Below are positions 1 to 6,787 of a DNA stretch of 13,573 nucleotides, piece by piece. The notes below the pieces were generated by a model. That model ran no database searches. It was not told the origin of the DNA and was given only the letters and a program-made list of their open reading frames with translations. Each line of letters starts with the position of its first letter. Positions within the stretch are counted from its first letter, which is position 1. Location of the stretch: NCBI GenBank assembly GCA_050292445.1, contig JBNKLQ010000167.1, positions 1-13,573 of the forward strand. Reading direction: 5' to 3'. This DNA comes from Leptofilum sp050292445. Lineage in GTDB: Bacteria; Chloroflexota; Anaerolineae; Promineifilales; Promineifilaceae. The translations under genes and the position numbers were made by a program.

Positions 1-277
1 CTTCTTCAAATGGCTCTTGAATTTCTGGCTTGATCGTGCCAAGCATCGTTACTTGAACAGGGCCATCAGATGAAGATGCTGTCTCAGTTGTGTCTTCTAC
101 CTCTGTATCAGACGAAGCTGCTGTGTCGCCCGTGTTTTCTTCCTCTGCATCAGATGAAACTGCTGTATCGCCTGTGTTTTCTTCTTCTGCATCTGCTGGC
201 GTATCCGACGTACCGCCGCAACTGATGAGCATCATCGCAATTAACAATAATAAGAAACCAACGACTAATTTTTTCAT
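1..277 (-). CDS. Lipoprotein, probable ABC-transporter sugar-binding protein (N-terminal part)
   Basis: This gene starts at 277 on the minus strand and runs off the left edge, so only about 92 N-terminal residues are visible. The protein begins MKKLVVGFLLLLIAMMLISC, a lipoprotein signal peptide whose lipobox LISC ends at Cys20. After the Cys come about 45 acidic, Ser/Thr-rich residues built from three 14-residue repeats, which look like a flexible tether between membrane and domain. The next segment, VQVTMLGTIKPEIQEPFEE, resembles the first strand and helix of family-1 extracellular solute-binding proteins. AAGGAG six bases upstream supports the start. The gene lies downstream of a LacI regulator and an alpha-glucosidase on the same strand, which fits binding of malto-oligosaccharides or a related glucoside at the cell surface. 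Lipoprotein status is clear; the substrate and the ABC assignment are inferred from a short stretch and from context. Confidence 0.7.
   Translation of the reverse strand, partial: MKKLVVGFLLLLIAMMLISCGGTSDTPADAEEENTGDTAVSSDAEEENTGDTAASSDTEVEDTTETASSSDGPVQVTMLGTIKPEIQEPFEE
69..194 (-). repeat. Three 42-bp tandem repeats inside the lipoprotein gene
   Basis: Three consecutive units of 42 bp (69-110, 111-152, 153-194) encode an imperfect 14-residue repeat with cores like DAEEENTGDTA. The two units nearest the start codon are nearly identical; the third has diverged. The period is a multiple of three, so copy-number changes would keep the frame. The segment is the linker just after the lipid-modified cysteine. 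Confidence 0.8.
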
Positions 278-283
278 TATCTT

Positions 284-289
284 CTCCTT
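284..289 (-). promoter_or_regulatory. Shine-Dalgarno site of the lipoprotein gene
   Basis: AAGGAG on the minus strand lies six bases before the ATG at 277. The 176-base gap between the glucosidase stop and this gene shows no copy of the LacI-type operator found upstream. The lipoprotein gene could be read through from the glucosidase or use its own weak promoter; I see no convincing -35/-10 pair. Confidence 0.7.
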
Positions 290-453
290 AATTCAAATAT
301 CGACCGGGGAACAATCCCGTAATACCCTAAACTTAATGTTTAAACTCAGGCCAAATTTAGTTTGTGGAAGGTCTGTTTTACTCTGCTCTGAATCACATCA
401 TATGTTTCGTCTCCTTTTTGCTTTCATCATCAGCAAATTCACATCATCCCATT

Positions 454-2109
454 TCAATTCAACTGCAATAGCAAACTTTCATGCGCCTTCACCACAACGC
501 TTTCGATATTGATGTCTTCCATCGCTGTGAACAGTGAAGAAAGTTGTAAAACAACTCCCTGCGCCAGGCGGGATAAATCCAATGCAAATTCCGTATCGGC
601 GAAATTAATGACGATCAGTAATCGCTGTTCGTTATATTGCCGCAGGTAAATCAAGGCGTTTTCCGGGGCATCCTCCACCATAACAAAGGAACCACACTGC
701 AAAGCCGGTAAGCGCTGCCGCAATGCGATTAATGACCGGTAAAACTCGAGCGTTGAAGTTGGATCCCCTTTCTGCATATCGACGTTGACTGTCTGGTAAT
801 TGTCTGCCAGCGGTAACCAGGGTTTACTGCCCTTCACCGTAAAACCACTGTTGGCCCCGTTATGCCACTGCATGGGTGTACGGGCAGGATCGCGCCCTTC
901 TTCGTTATCCAGATAACCCTGTGCCATCAAGTCTTGCCTTTGTTCTTGGGGCACAAGGACATCTGTCATGCCCAATTCGTCGCCGTAATAAAGTGTGGCA
1001 ACGCCCCCTAATGTGAGCAGGAGCATGCCGACAGAACGATGGTTGAGCCAACCATATCGTGTGGCAAGCCTGCTGATGTCATGGTTGCCAAATACAAAAT
1101 TGGGAGTCGCTCCTGCTGGAAGGGCCGCGTAATAATCCACAACTGCCTGTTTCATCATGTCCGCCTGCCAGGGCATGTGCATGGGAATAAAGTTGAATGG
1201 CAGGTGTATTTCGTCGAGATTACGGCCGTAAAAAGAAACCAGCTTAACGGGATTCAAATCACCTGTTTCACCAATGATGACACGACGGCCGTCGTACTCA
1301 TCAAATAACTGCCGGAAATCACGTAGCAGGTCATGGAGTTCAGGTTGGTTATGGACATAGGTATGCTTTTGCAATAACTCTGCGCCTAACTGGTCATCAG
1401 GTTGTGGCATATCCGGCATCTCGGCATGCTTTATCAGCAGCGTCACCGCATCCATACGAATCCCATCTGCGCCACGATCCAGCCAAAAGTGAAGCGCATC
1501 GTGCATGGCCTTGACAACTTGTGGATTTCGCCAATTAAGATCGGGCTGGTTTTTGGAAAACAGGTGTAAGTAGTATTGTTCTGTTTGACTATCCCATGCC
1601 CAGGCACCGCCCCCGAAGAATGAAACCCAGTTGTTGGGCGGTTCGCCGTTTTCTTTAGCATCTCGCCAAATGTACCAATCGCGTTTGGCATTATTGCGGC
1701 TGCTGCGCGACTCCATAAACCAGGGGTGCTCGCTCGACGTATGATTGGCCACATAATCCAGAATCACTTTGAGTCCCCGGTCATGGGCACTTGCCAGCAG
1801 TTGATCAAATGTTTCTAATGAGCCAAAGAGCGGATCAATGTCACAATAGTCTGTTACGTCATACCCAAAATCCGCCATCGGGCTAGGAAATATCGGCGAC
1901 AGCCATATCGCATCAACTCCCAGTTCTTGAAGATAATCGAGCCGATTGATGATGCCCTGCAAATCGCCTACCCCATCCCCATCGCTGTCTTGAAAACTGC
2001 GAGGGTAAATTTGATAAATGACGCAGTTTTCCCACCAGCGTGCATTCTCTGCGGCCGTTTTCTGAGGAAAAAGGTGTTTTACTGAACGATCTAGTTTGTA
2101 AATATCCAT
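454..2109 (-). CDS. GH13 alpha-glucosidase (probably alpha-1,4-specific)
   Basis: This 551-residue protein is a complete glycoside hydrolase family 13 enzyme that releases glucose from the non-reducing end of malto-oligosaccharides. The family motifs appear in order: VIYQIYPRSF near residue 30; a Ca-binding-type loop DSDGDGVGD (41-49); region I DYVANH (118-123); QPDLNW (188-193), typical of alpha-glucosidases; region II DGIRMDAV with nucleophile Asp220; region III IIGETG with acid/base Glu281; and region IV FGNHD with Asp344. No signal peptide is visible, so it should act in the cytoplasm on imported oligosaccharides. The residue after the nucleophile is Ala221. In related enzymes Ala here goes with alpha-1,4 preference and Val with alpha-1,6 (oligo-1,6-glucosidase). 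No Shine-Dalgarno site precedes the ATG, and the N-terminus is about 20 residues longer than in close relatives, so the exact start is uncertain. The gene lies between a LacI regulator and a putative sugar-binding protein. Confidence 0.93.
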   Translation of the reverse strand: MDIYKLDRSVKHLFPQKTAAENARWWENCVIYQIYPRSFQDSDGDGVGDLQGIINRLDYLQELGVDAIWLSPIFPSPMADFGYDVTDYCDIDPLFGSLETFDQLLASAHDRGLKVILDYVANHTSSEHPWFMESRSSRNNAKRDWYIWRDAKENGEPPNNWVSFFGGGAWAWDSQTEQYYLHLFSKNQPDLNWRNPQVVKAMHDALHFWLDRGADGIRMDAVTLLIKHAEMPDMPQPDDQLGAELLQKHTYVHNQPELHDLLRDFRQLFDEYDGRRVIIGETGDLNPVKLVSFYGRNLDEIHLPFNFIPMHMPWQADMMKQAVVDYYAALPAGATPNFVFGNHDISRLATRYGWLNHRSVGMLLLTLGGVATLYYGDELGMTDVLVPQEQRQDLMAQGYLDNEEGRDPARTPMQWHNGANSGFTVKGSKPWLPLADNYQTVNVDMQKGDPTSTLEFYRSLIALRQRLPALQCGSFVMVEDAPENALIYLRQYNEQRLLIVINFADTEFALDLSRLAQGVVLQLSSLFTAMEDINIESVVVKAHESLLLQLN

Positions 2110-2133
2110 ATATCAGAAAGGTCTTACTCTATA

Positions 2134-2149
2134 ATGAAAGCTCTTACAT
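2134..2149 (-). promoter_or_regulatory. LacI-type operator upstream of the alpha-glucosidase
   Basis: The plus-strand sequence ATGAAAGCTCTTACAT differs by one base from the palindromic operator in front of the lacI-family gene (3256-3271). It lies 25 bases upstream of the glucosidase start. On the minus strand a poor TTGCTC/CATTAT pair brackets it, with the operator in the spacer, so a bound repressor would block the promoter. A further GTAAGA half-site lies between operator and gene (about 2121-2128). The operator call rests on the match between two sites flanking the same module; the promoter boxes are weak. Confidence 0.75.
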
Positions 2150-2191
2150 TTAGAGCAAAAAAAATTATTACAGTATTTCCGAAAAAACCAA

Positions 2192-3205
2192 CTATGCCGT
2201 GTCTCGTTCCATCAAAGTAAAAGGCAAAGAAATAGACTGGATTTCGACATCCTCACTTTGCTCCATCAGTTCCAACAGCAAATTTAACGCTAGTTGACCT
2301 GACTCTTTTAACTGCTGGTGAATGGTGGTCAACCCAATGTATTCTGCGACTGCAATGTCATCAAACCCCATCACGGCCACATCATCAGGCACTTTCCGTC
2401 CGCTTTCACGGACAGCACGCAGCGCCCCAATGGCTTGCGTGTCGCTGCCGGCAAAGATAGCCGTTGGCGGAGACTCCATTAGGAGCAATTGGCGCGTCAG
2501 TTGAAAGGCCGATTCCATCCCAAAGGGACCTAGCTGAACATAATCATTTGGCAATGCCACGCCATTAAGCGCTAAAGTTTGCCGGAAGCTGTCCAGTTTT
2601 TGGTCTGAAAATGTCCCTAAATAATCAGGTTGGCCCATATCGCCAATATACCCAAGCTGACGATGTCCTTTAGCAAGCAGATATTCTGCCGCTATACGGC
2701 CGCCTTCTTTATCATCGTGTATGATCGTAGTGATGTTACGACTGACACTAGATTGGCTGGAAGGAACGATTTGGACGGTGGGCAGTTTTTGTTTTAAGAG
2801 GCGGGTGACGGCCGTTTCGTCAATCGGTAAATCGATAGCAATGAGTCCATCCACCCGGCGTGTCATCGGTAATTTTGTCAGATAACCATCCCGTTGAGCG
2901 GGGGAATCAACATTGTAAATAACCGGTTCATAAGACGTACCAGAAAGCGCAGTCACCAGGCCACGCAGCCGTTCCACAAACGAGTCAGATGTGAAAGAAG
3001 GGGTAAGAATACCAATTCGCCCGACGGCTTTACGGGCCCGCGTGATGGCCTCAAATTTGGGGACAAAGCCAAGCTCATCTATCGCATTAATGACACGAGT
3101 TCGCGTTTCTTCGCTGACTTGTTCAGGAGAATTAAGCACCCTTGAAACGGTAGCAATACTGACCTGAGCCAGTTCAGACACGTCGTATATTGTGGCTTTT
3201 GGCAT
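2192..3205 (-). CDS. LacI-family transcriptional regulator of the sugar module
   Basis: This 337-residue protein has the usual LacI length and layout. Residues 1-25 form a typical helix-turn-helix (TIYDVSELAQVSIATVSRVL), followed by the hinge-region pattern with SEETRTRVINAIDELGFVP. From about residue 62 a periplasmic-binding-protein-like effector domain begins (RIGILTPSF...). It continues with the conserved GRIAAEYLLAKGHRQLGYIG and a C-terminal segment containing AIFAGSDTQAIGALRAV and VMGFDDIAVAEYIGLTTI. The start is supported by GAGGGA about eight bases upstream. The gene has a strong promoter overlapped by a palindrome, implying autorepression, and the same site recurs before the adjacent glucosidase. 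The effector is probably a sugar such as maltose, but nothing in the sequence identifies it; MalR-like function is inference from the neighbours. Confidence 0.93.
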   Translation of the reverse strand: MPKATIYDVSELAQVSIATVSRVLNSPEQVSEETRTRVINAIDELGFVPKFEAITRARKAVGRIGILTPSFTSDSFVERLRGLVTALSGTSYEPVIYNVDSPAQRDGYLTKLPMTRRVDGLIAIDLPIDETAVTRLLKQKLPTVQIVPSSQSSVSRNITTIIHDDKEGGRIAAEYLLAKGHRQLGYIGDMGQPDYLGTFSDQKLDSFRQTLALNGVALPNDYVQLGPFGMESAFQLTRQLLLMESPPTAIFAGSDTQAIGALRAVRESGRKVPDDVAVMGFDDIAVAEYIGLTTIHQQLKESGQLALNLLLELMEQSEDVEIQSISLPFTLMERDTA

Positions 3206-3255
3206 TTATGCCATCCCTCGATAAAAGAAATGAATATGGAAGCATTTTACTATCA

Positions 3256-3271
3256 ATGTAAGCTCTTACAT
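3256..3271 (-). promoter_or_regulatory. Autoregulatory LacI-type operator
   Basis: ATGTAAGCTCTTACAT is a palindrome with perfect 7-bp arms around a 2-bp centre, a common form for LacI-family sites. Its upstream end overlaps the last two bases of the -10 box of the regulator's promoter, so binding would block initiation. A 15-of-16 copy lies before the glucosidase gene. Confidence 0.85.
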
Positions 3272-3298
3272 AATATGGCAGGAACTTTAAATTGTCAA
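3270..3298 (-). promoter_or_regulatory. Sigma-70-type promoter of the LacI-family gene
   Basis: On the minus strand, TTGACA (3293-3298) and TATTAT (3270-3275) are separated by exactly 17 bases. The predicted start site is about 57 bases before the ATG. This is one of the best housekeeping promoters in the window and shows that the regulator is transcribed separately from rsmD. Confidence 0.85.
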
Positions 3299-3345
3299 GA
3301 CAAACCAGCCAAAAAGCCAAAATCGTTTCATACACCGGCTTCCAG

Positions 3346-3918
3346 TTATGCCTGCTCGAAAAAACATAATTGTGTATTGCCATAGGTACGGCTATCGTAC
3401 AGTGTCAATTTTTGCAGCGCGAGGGGTTCATACTCTTTGGGGTCAATTTGCACCACGACAATGCCTGCGGGGGTTAGCCAGGCAGACGGCCGTTCGTCCA
3501 GCACGTCCATCACCTTTTGCCATAAACCTAAATATTGCGGGGGCGCGATATAAATGAGGTGGAAACGGCCACTGCTTGTAGCAGCCCCCTCACCCACCGC
3601 GCTCCGATTCAAATAATCAAACGCATCGGCCTGCACCACTTTGGCGCGATCTTGCAACCGGGTTGTCTTTAGATTTGCCTCGATGGTTTTGATAGCCGGG
3701 CGAACCTTGTCGATGAATACCACCTCGGCCGCACCCCGGCTAAGTGCTTCGATACCCACCTGCCCCGTTCCGGCAAACAGGTCCAGCCACACCTCATCAT
3801 TCACCTTGCCCAAAATATTGAACAGGCTCTCTTTGACGCGATCCATGATGGGACGGGTCGAATCCCCCGGCACCCGCTTGAGTCGGCTCCCCCTGGCACT
3901 ACCGCTGATGACACGCAT
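3346..3918 (-). CDS. rsmD: 16S rRNA (guanine-N2)-methyltransferase RsmD
   Basis: This 190-residue class I methyltransferase matches RsmD, which methylates G966 (E. coli numbering) of 16S rRNA on the small subunit. The N-terminus has the family pattern MRVISGSARG (1-10) and TRPIMDRVKESLFNIL (21-36). SAM-binding motif I is DLFAGTGQVG (46-55), and the acidic residue of motif II is Asp70 in VVFIDK. Motif IV is unusual: the usual D-P-P-[YF] is replaced by A-P-P-Q-Y (125-129), so the Asp is missing. No Shine-Dalgarno site precedes the ATG, which sits beside the hairpin repeat after sucD. The gene lies 70 bases downstream of sucD on the same strand and could be read through from sucCD. Family assignment is firm; full catalytic competence is not certain. 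Confidence 0.88.
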   Translation of the reverse strand: MRVISGSARGSRLKRVPGDSTRPIMDRVKESLFNILGKVNDEVWLDLFAGTGQVGIEALSRGAAEVVFIDKVRPAIKTIEANLKTTRLQDRAKVVQADAFDYLNRSAVGEGAATSSGRFHLIYIAPPQYLGLWQKVMDVLDERPSAWLTPAGIVVVQIDPKEYEPLALQKLTLYDSRTYGNTQLCFFEQA

Positions 3919-3920
3919 TT

Positions 3921-3987
3921 CGGTAATCGGTGAACGGTAATCGGTAATCAGTGATCTTGCTACCGATCACCGATTACCGATTACGGT
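3921..3987. repeat. Hairpin-forming GGTAATC repeat between sucD and rsmD
   Basis: The arms 3934-3956 and 3965-3987 are inverted copies of 23 bases with two mismatches, around an 8-base loop. Each arm contains tandem CGGTAAT/ATTACCG units, and a further CGGTAATCGGTGA copy lies at 3921-3933. The element fills nearly the whole 70-base intergenic gap. No T-tract follows it on the minus strand, so it is not a classical terminator. It could stabilise sucCD mRNA ends or belong to a dispersed repeat family. Confidence 0.85.
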
Positions 3988-3988
3988 T

Positions 3989-4867
3989 CTACTGTCGCGA
4001 AGCGACAATCTTGGCAATGTCATCAGGATTATCCGCAACCATGACACCGGCAGCGCGTAACGCTTCGACTTTGCTTTCGGCCGTACCGCTTTTGCCTTCA
4101 ACAATGGCCCCAGCATGCCCCATCCGCTTACCGGGAGGCGCTGTACGGCCAGCAATGAAGGACGTTACCGGTTTGGTGACGTGTTGAGCAATGTAAGCAG
4201 CCGCTTGTTCTTCTGCATTACCGCCAATCTCACCAATCATCACAATTTGTTCAGTGCCCGGATCGTCCTCAAACAAGGCCAGCACATCAATAAAATTGGT
4301 GCCGCTAATGGGATCACCACCAATCCCCACACAAGTGGATTGGCCTATACCCAATTTGGTCAGGGCATCGATCACCTCATACGTCAGCGTGCCACTTTTG
4401 GAAACGACGCCGACGTTTCCAGGCATGGCAATGGAACCAGGAATAATGCCTACTTTTGCTTCACCAGGTGTGAGCAAGCCGGGGCAGTTTGGCCCTACCA
4501 GCCGAACATCAAGCGTATCCAGGTAGGCACGAGCAGCAATCATATCCAAGACTGGAATATGTTCTGTCAGGCAAACAATCAGGTCTATATCAGCATCGGC
4601 AGCCTCATAAATAGCATCAACGGCAAAACGCGCTGGCACAAAAATGAGGGAGGCATTGGCACCTGTCGCTGTCACCGCTTCTTTTACGGTATCAAAAACA
4701 GGTACTTTTTTGTCATCAGTGCTAAACCATTGGCCGCCTTTGCCTGGGGTCACACCACCAACGACGTTAGTACCATATTCAATCATCTGGGTTGTGTGGA
4801 AGCTGCCTTCCCGCCCAGTGATACCTTGAACGATCAGGCGTGTATTTTTATCGACGAGAATGCTCAT
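3989..4867 (-). CDS. sucD: Succinyl-CoA synthetase alpha subunit
   Basis: This 292-residue protein is the alpha subunit of succinate-CoA ligase, which interconverts succinyl-CoA and succinate with substrate-level phosphorylation in the TCA cycle. The N-terminal CoA-binding domain shows TRLIVQGITGREGSFHT (9-25) and VVGGVTPGKGG (35-45). The ligase domain contains GPNCPG (125-130), SKSGTLTYE (157-164) and IGGDPI (182-187), then Glu213 and the phosphohistidine His251 in GHAGAIVEG. Length matches the family (E. coli 289). The start is fixed by translational coupling: its ATG overlaps the sucC stop as TAATG. It forms the alpha/beta enzyme with the adjacent sucC product. Confidence 0.97.
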   Translation of the reverse strand: MSILVDKNTRLIVQGITGREGSFHTTQMIEYGTNVVGGVTPGKGGQWFSTDDKKVPVFDTVKEAVTATGANASLIFVPARFAVDAIYEAADADIDLIVCLTEHIPVLDMIAARAYLDTLDVRLVGPNCPGLLTPGEAKVGIIPGSIAMPGNVGVVSKSGTLTYEVIDALTKLGIGQSTCVGIGGDPISGTNFIDVLALFEDDPGTEQIVMIGEIGGNAEEQAAAYIAQHVTKPVTSFIAGRTAPPGKRMGHAGAIVEGKSGTAESKVEALRAAGVMVADNPDDIAKIVASRQ

Positions 4868-6024
4868 TATTTGGCCCCCTTTGCGGCGGCAACCGCTTTT
4901 TGTGCTGCGTCTGAGAGGGTAACGGCCGTTTCCATTTCTGAGTTTGCTAAAATAGCCATCCCCTCCGCTGCATTTGTTCCAGCCAGACGAACCACCATCG
5001 GCACATCCGTCTGCACCTGATTCAAAGCTTCGATAATCCCCTTAGCTACTTCATCCCCACGGGTGATGCCGCCAAAAATATTGATCAATACCGCTTTAAC
5101 ACTTTCGTCTGACAAAATAAGCCGCAGTGCCGTGGCAACCTGTTCTGCTTTGGCCCCACCGCCGATGTCCAGGAAGTTGGCTGGTGCACAGTTATGTTCT
5201 TCACCAAATTTCTTCACCACATCCATGGTGGCCATTGCCAAACCGGCTCCATTGACCATACAGCCAATATTGCCTTCCAGCTGGATGAGATTAATGCCGC
5301 TGAGACGGGCTTCTTTTTCTGCGGCCGTTTCTTCATCCACGTCCCGCATCTCTGTCAATTTGGGTTGCCGGTACAGCCCATTATCATCAATCGACATCTT
5401 GCCATCCAGGGCCATTAGCTTACCGCTGCCGGTAATCACCAGTGGATTTATTTCCGTCAGCGACGCATCATTGGCCTTAAAGCAAGAATACAAACCAACC
5501 ACAATTTTATGGAAATCACGCCACAAATCGCGCGGCAAATCCATGGCCGAAGCCAGATACGTTGTTTGGTAACTGCGCACACCTAGGGCTGGCTCAATGT
5601 AGGCTCGGAAGATCTTTTCCGGAGAGCGTTCATTGACTTCTTCAATGTCCATGCCACCTTCAGCAGAAGCCATCACCATTGGCCGCCGTTTGGCGCGATC
5701 AATCAGAACCGCCAGGTAGATTTCCTGGTCAATGCCACCAGGGGATTGTTCATCAATGAGGACTCTATGGACCTGAAATCCTTTGATATTCATGCCCAAA
5801 ATTTGGCTGGCAGCCGCTTCGGCTTCATCTGGGTTATTGGCCAGCTTGATGCCCCCAGCCTTGCCACGTCCACCAATTAACACCTGCGACTTAACGACAA
5901 CCTTGCCGCCCAATTCCCGGGCAATCTCACGCGCCTCAACAGGTGTTGTGGCGATGTCACCGTGGGGAATCGGCACGCCGTGTTCGGCAAATAATCGTTT
6001 TGCTTGATATTCGTGCAGATTCAC
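4867..6024 (-). CDS. sucC: Succinyl-CoA synthetase beta subunit
   Basis: This 385-residue protein is the nucleotide-binding beta subunit. It starts with the family signature MNLHEYQAKRLFAEHGVPIP and carries an ATP-grasp fold with GGKVVVKSQVLIGGRGKAGG (39-58). The C-terminal ligase domain includes GNIGCMVNGAGLAMATMD, NFLDIGGGA and INIFGGITRGDEVAKGI, which contact the alpha subunit and CoA. The start codon is GTG, supported by AAGGAG seven bases upstream. Length is close to E. coli SucC (388). It overlaps sucD by one base and is the first gene of the sucCD unit. ADP versus GDP preference cannot be read with confidence, so ADP-forming is only the default assumption. Confidence 0.97.
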   Translation of the reverse strand: MNLHEYQAKRLFAEHGVPIPHGDIATTPVEAREIARELGGKVVVKSQVLIGGRGKAGGIKLANNPDEAEAAASQILGMNIKGFQVHRVLIDEQSPGGIDQEIYLAVLIDRAKRRPMVMASAEGGMDIEEVNERSPEKIFRAYIEPALGVRSYQTTYLASAMDLPRDLWRDFHKIVVGLYSCFKANDASLTEINPLVITGSGKLMALDGKMSIDDNGLYRQPKLTEMRDVDEETAAEKEARLSGINLIQLEGNIGCMVNGAGLAMATMDVVKKFGEEHNCAPANFLDIGGGAKAEQVATALRLILSDESVKAVLINIFGGITRGDEVAKGIIEALNQVQTDVPMVVRLAGTNAAEGMAILANSEMETAVTLSDAAQKAVAAAKGAK

Positions 6025-6031
6025 TTACACA

Positions 6032-6037
6032 CTCCTT
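6032..6037 (-). promoter_or_regulatory. Shine-Dalgarno site of sucC (supports GTG start)
   Basis: AAGGAG on the minus strand lies seven bases before the GTG at 6024. Because the start is not ATG, this site decides the annotated start, as does the conserved MNLHEYQ N-terminus. Confidence 0.85.
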
Positions 6038-6140
6038 ATTAGTGGGGATTTCCATTAAGTGATTTTGAATGGATTGGTCTGTTTGGATTTTGCGGACGGA
6101 GCATTTGCTGCCCGCATTTTGCCTTGAAAAGTACCAAAAA

Positions 6141-6149
6141 ATTATAACA
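6141..6149 (-). promoter_or_regulatory. Candidate extended -10 promoter of sucCD
   Basis: The minus strand reads TGTTATAAT, a perfect -10 box with the TGn extension. No good -35 lies 16-18 bases further up, which an extended -10 promoter can tolerate. The predicted start site is about 110 bases before sucC, giving a moderate 5' leader. The rest of the 228-base divergent gap (6025-6252) holds no other obvious motif apart from the promoter of the plus-strand gene. Confidence 0.55.
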
Positions 6150-6213
6150 CGCCCCACCATGAACGGCGAGAGCATCGCACCATCCGAGGCACAGTAGTAG
6201 AACATTTGTCACG

Positions 6214-6243
6214 TTGACCCGGCAGCCTTAATCCTTCCATAAT
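6214..6243 (+). promoter_or_regulatory. Candidate promoter of the 6253 gene, leaderless arrangement
   Basis: TTGACC (6214-6219), an 18-base spacer and CATAAT (6238-6243) form a plausible housekeeping promoter. The -10 box ends nine bases before the ATG at 6253, so transcription should start at or very near the start codon. Confidence 0.6.
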
Positions 6244-6252
6244 CTTAGGACG

Positions 6253-6762
6253 ATGACGACGTTATCTGCTTCAACTTCTTTGTCCCTCGACAGTGATGAG
6301 TTCCTGCTCATCACACATCCAAAGCTACGGGCGCAGCTGCTCCAGGCACGCCTATTTGATGAGTTTAGCGCCAAATGTGTTATCCAACGTGATGAGGATG
6401 TTTACCTCTCGCTACGAGAAATCCCAGATGAGACACAGCGCCGGGAGGTTAGCTGGGCCATTTTACGTTTGCAAATGGGGGCAAAGTTGAGCGCACAAGA
6501 GTTACCAGACACCTTGCAAACGGCCTTGTCACCTGTGGTCACAGGCCCTTCGCCTTTGATCCGGGCGCTTGTTTGGGGATCAGTTTGTGGCGTGATCGGC
6601 GGGGTGCTGGTGATGGCGATTGTCGGTTTATTTACAACGATTCTCATGGTGCCAGCAGATTCTTACACGAGCTTTATGGCCACGGCCGTTGCCTTTGTCT
6701 TATCGGGTGCCCTGCTAGGCATCGGAGCCACCATCTTCTTTTGGCGCAAATTTAGCCAGTAA
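6253..6762 (+). CDS. Small membrane protein of unknown function
   Basis: I do not recognise a family. The 169-residue protein has a soluble N-terminal part (1-100) that is mixed-charge and largely helical in appearance (HPKLRAQLLQARLFDEF, then PDETQRREVSWAILRLQMG). Two hydrophobic segments follow, at about 103-133 and 142-164, separated by a short loop and ending in WRKFSQ. A likely topology is two membrane spans with both ends in the cytoplasm. The only purine-rich stretch before the ATG is AGGA two bases away, too close for normal Shine-Dalgarno pairing, and a promoter lies directly upstream, so the mRNA is probably leaderless. It stands alone, divergent from sucC and convergent with the SGNH gene. 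An ACGGCCGT palindrome directly follows its stop codon. Confidence 0.75.
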   Translation: MTTLSASTSLSLDSDEFLLITHPKLRAQLLQARLFDEFSAKCVIQRDEDVYLSLREIPDETQRREVSWAILRLQMGAKLSAQELPDTLQTALSPVVTGPSPLIRALVWGSVCGVIGGVLVMAIVGLFTTILMVPADSYTSFMATAVAFVLSGALLGIGATIFFWRKFSQ

Positions 6763-6787
6763 ACGGCCGTTCCTCTCTCCCCCCTCT

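Noticed and set aside
69..194. Tandem repeats considered as a CRISPR array
   Set aside because: The units are directly adjacent with no spacers, keep the reading frame and encode a lipoprotein linker.
315..360. GTTTAAAC palindrome and CGGGA...TCCCCG pairing upstream of the lipoprotein gene, considered as an operator or leader structure
   Set aside because: Both are short, and neither is repeated elsewhere in the window nor placed against a convincing promoter.
90..512. Plus-strand open frame of 140 codons
   Set aside because: It is antisense to the lipoprotein gene, the intergenic gap and the end of the glucosidase gene. Its Ser-rich start is only the reverse reading of the 42-bp tandem repeat.
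4115..5020. Long plus-strand open frame (301 codons) antisense to sucD
   Set aside because: It lies entirely opposite sucD and the end of sucC, whose protein motifs are conserved. Its translation has no recognisable domain and a composition typical of antisense frames.
5063..5572. Plus-strand open frame of 169 codons opposite sucC
   Set aside because: It is a shadow of a firmly identified gene, with no start signal or family features.
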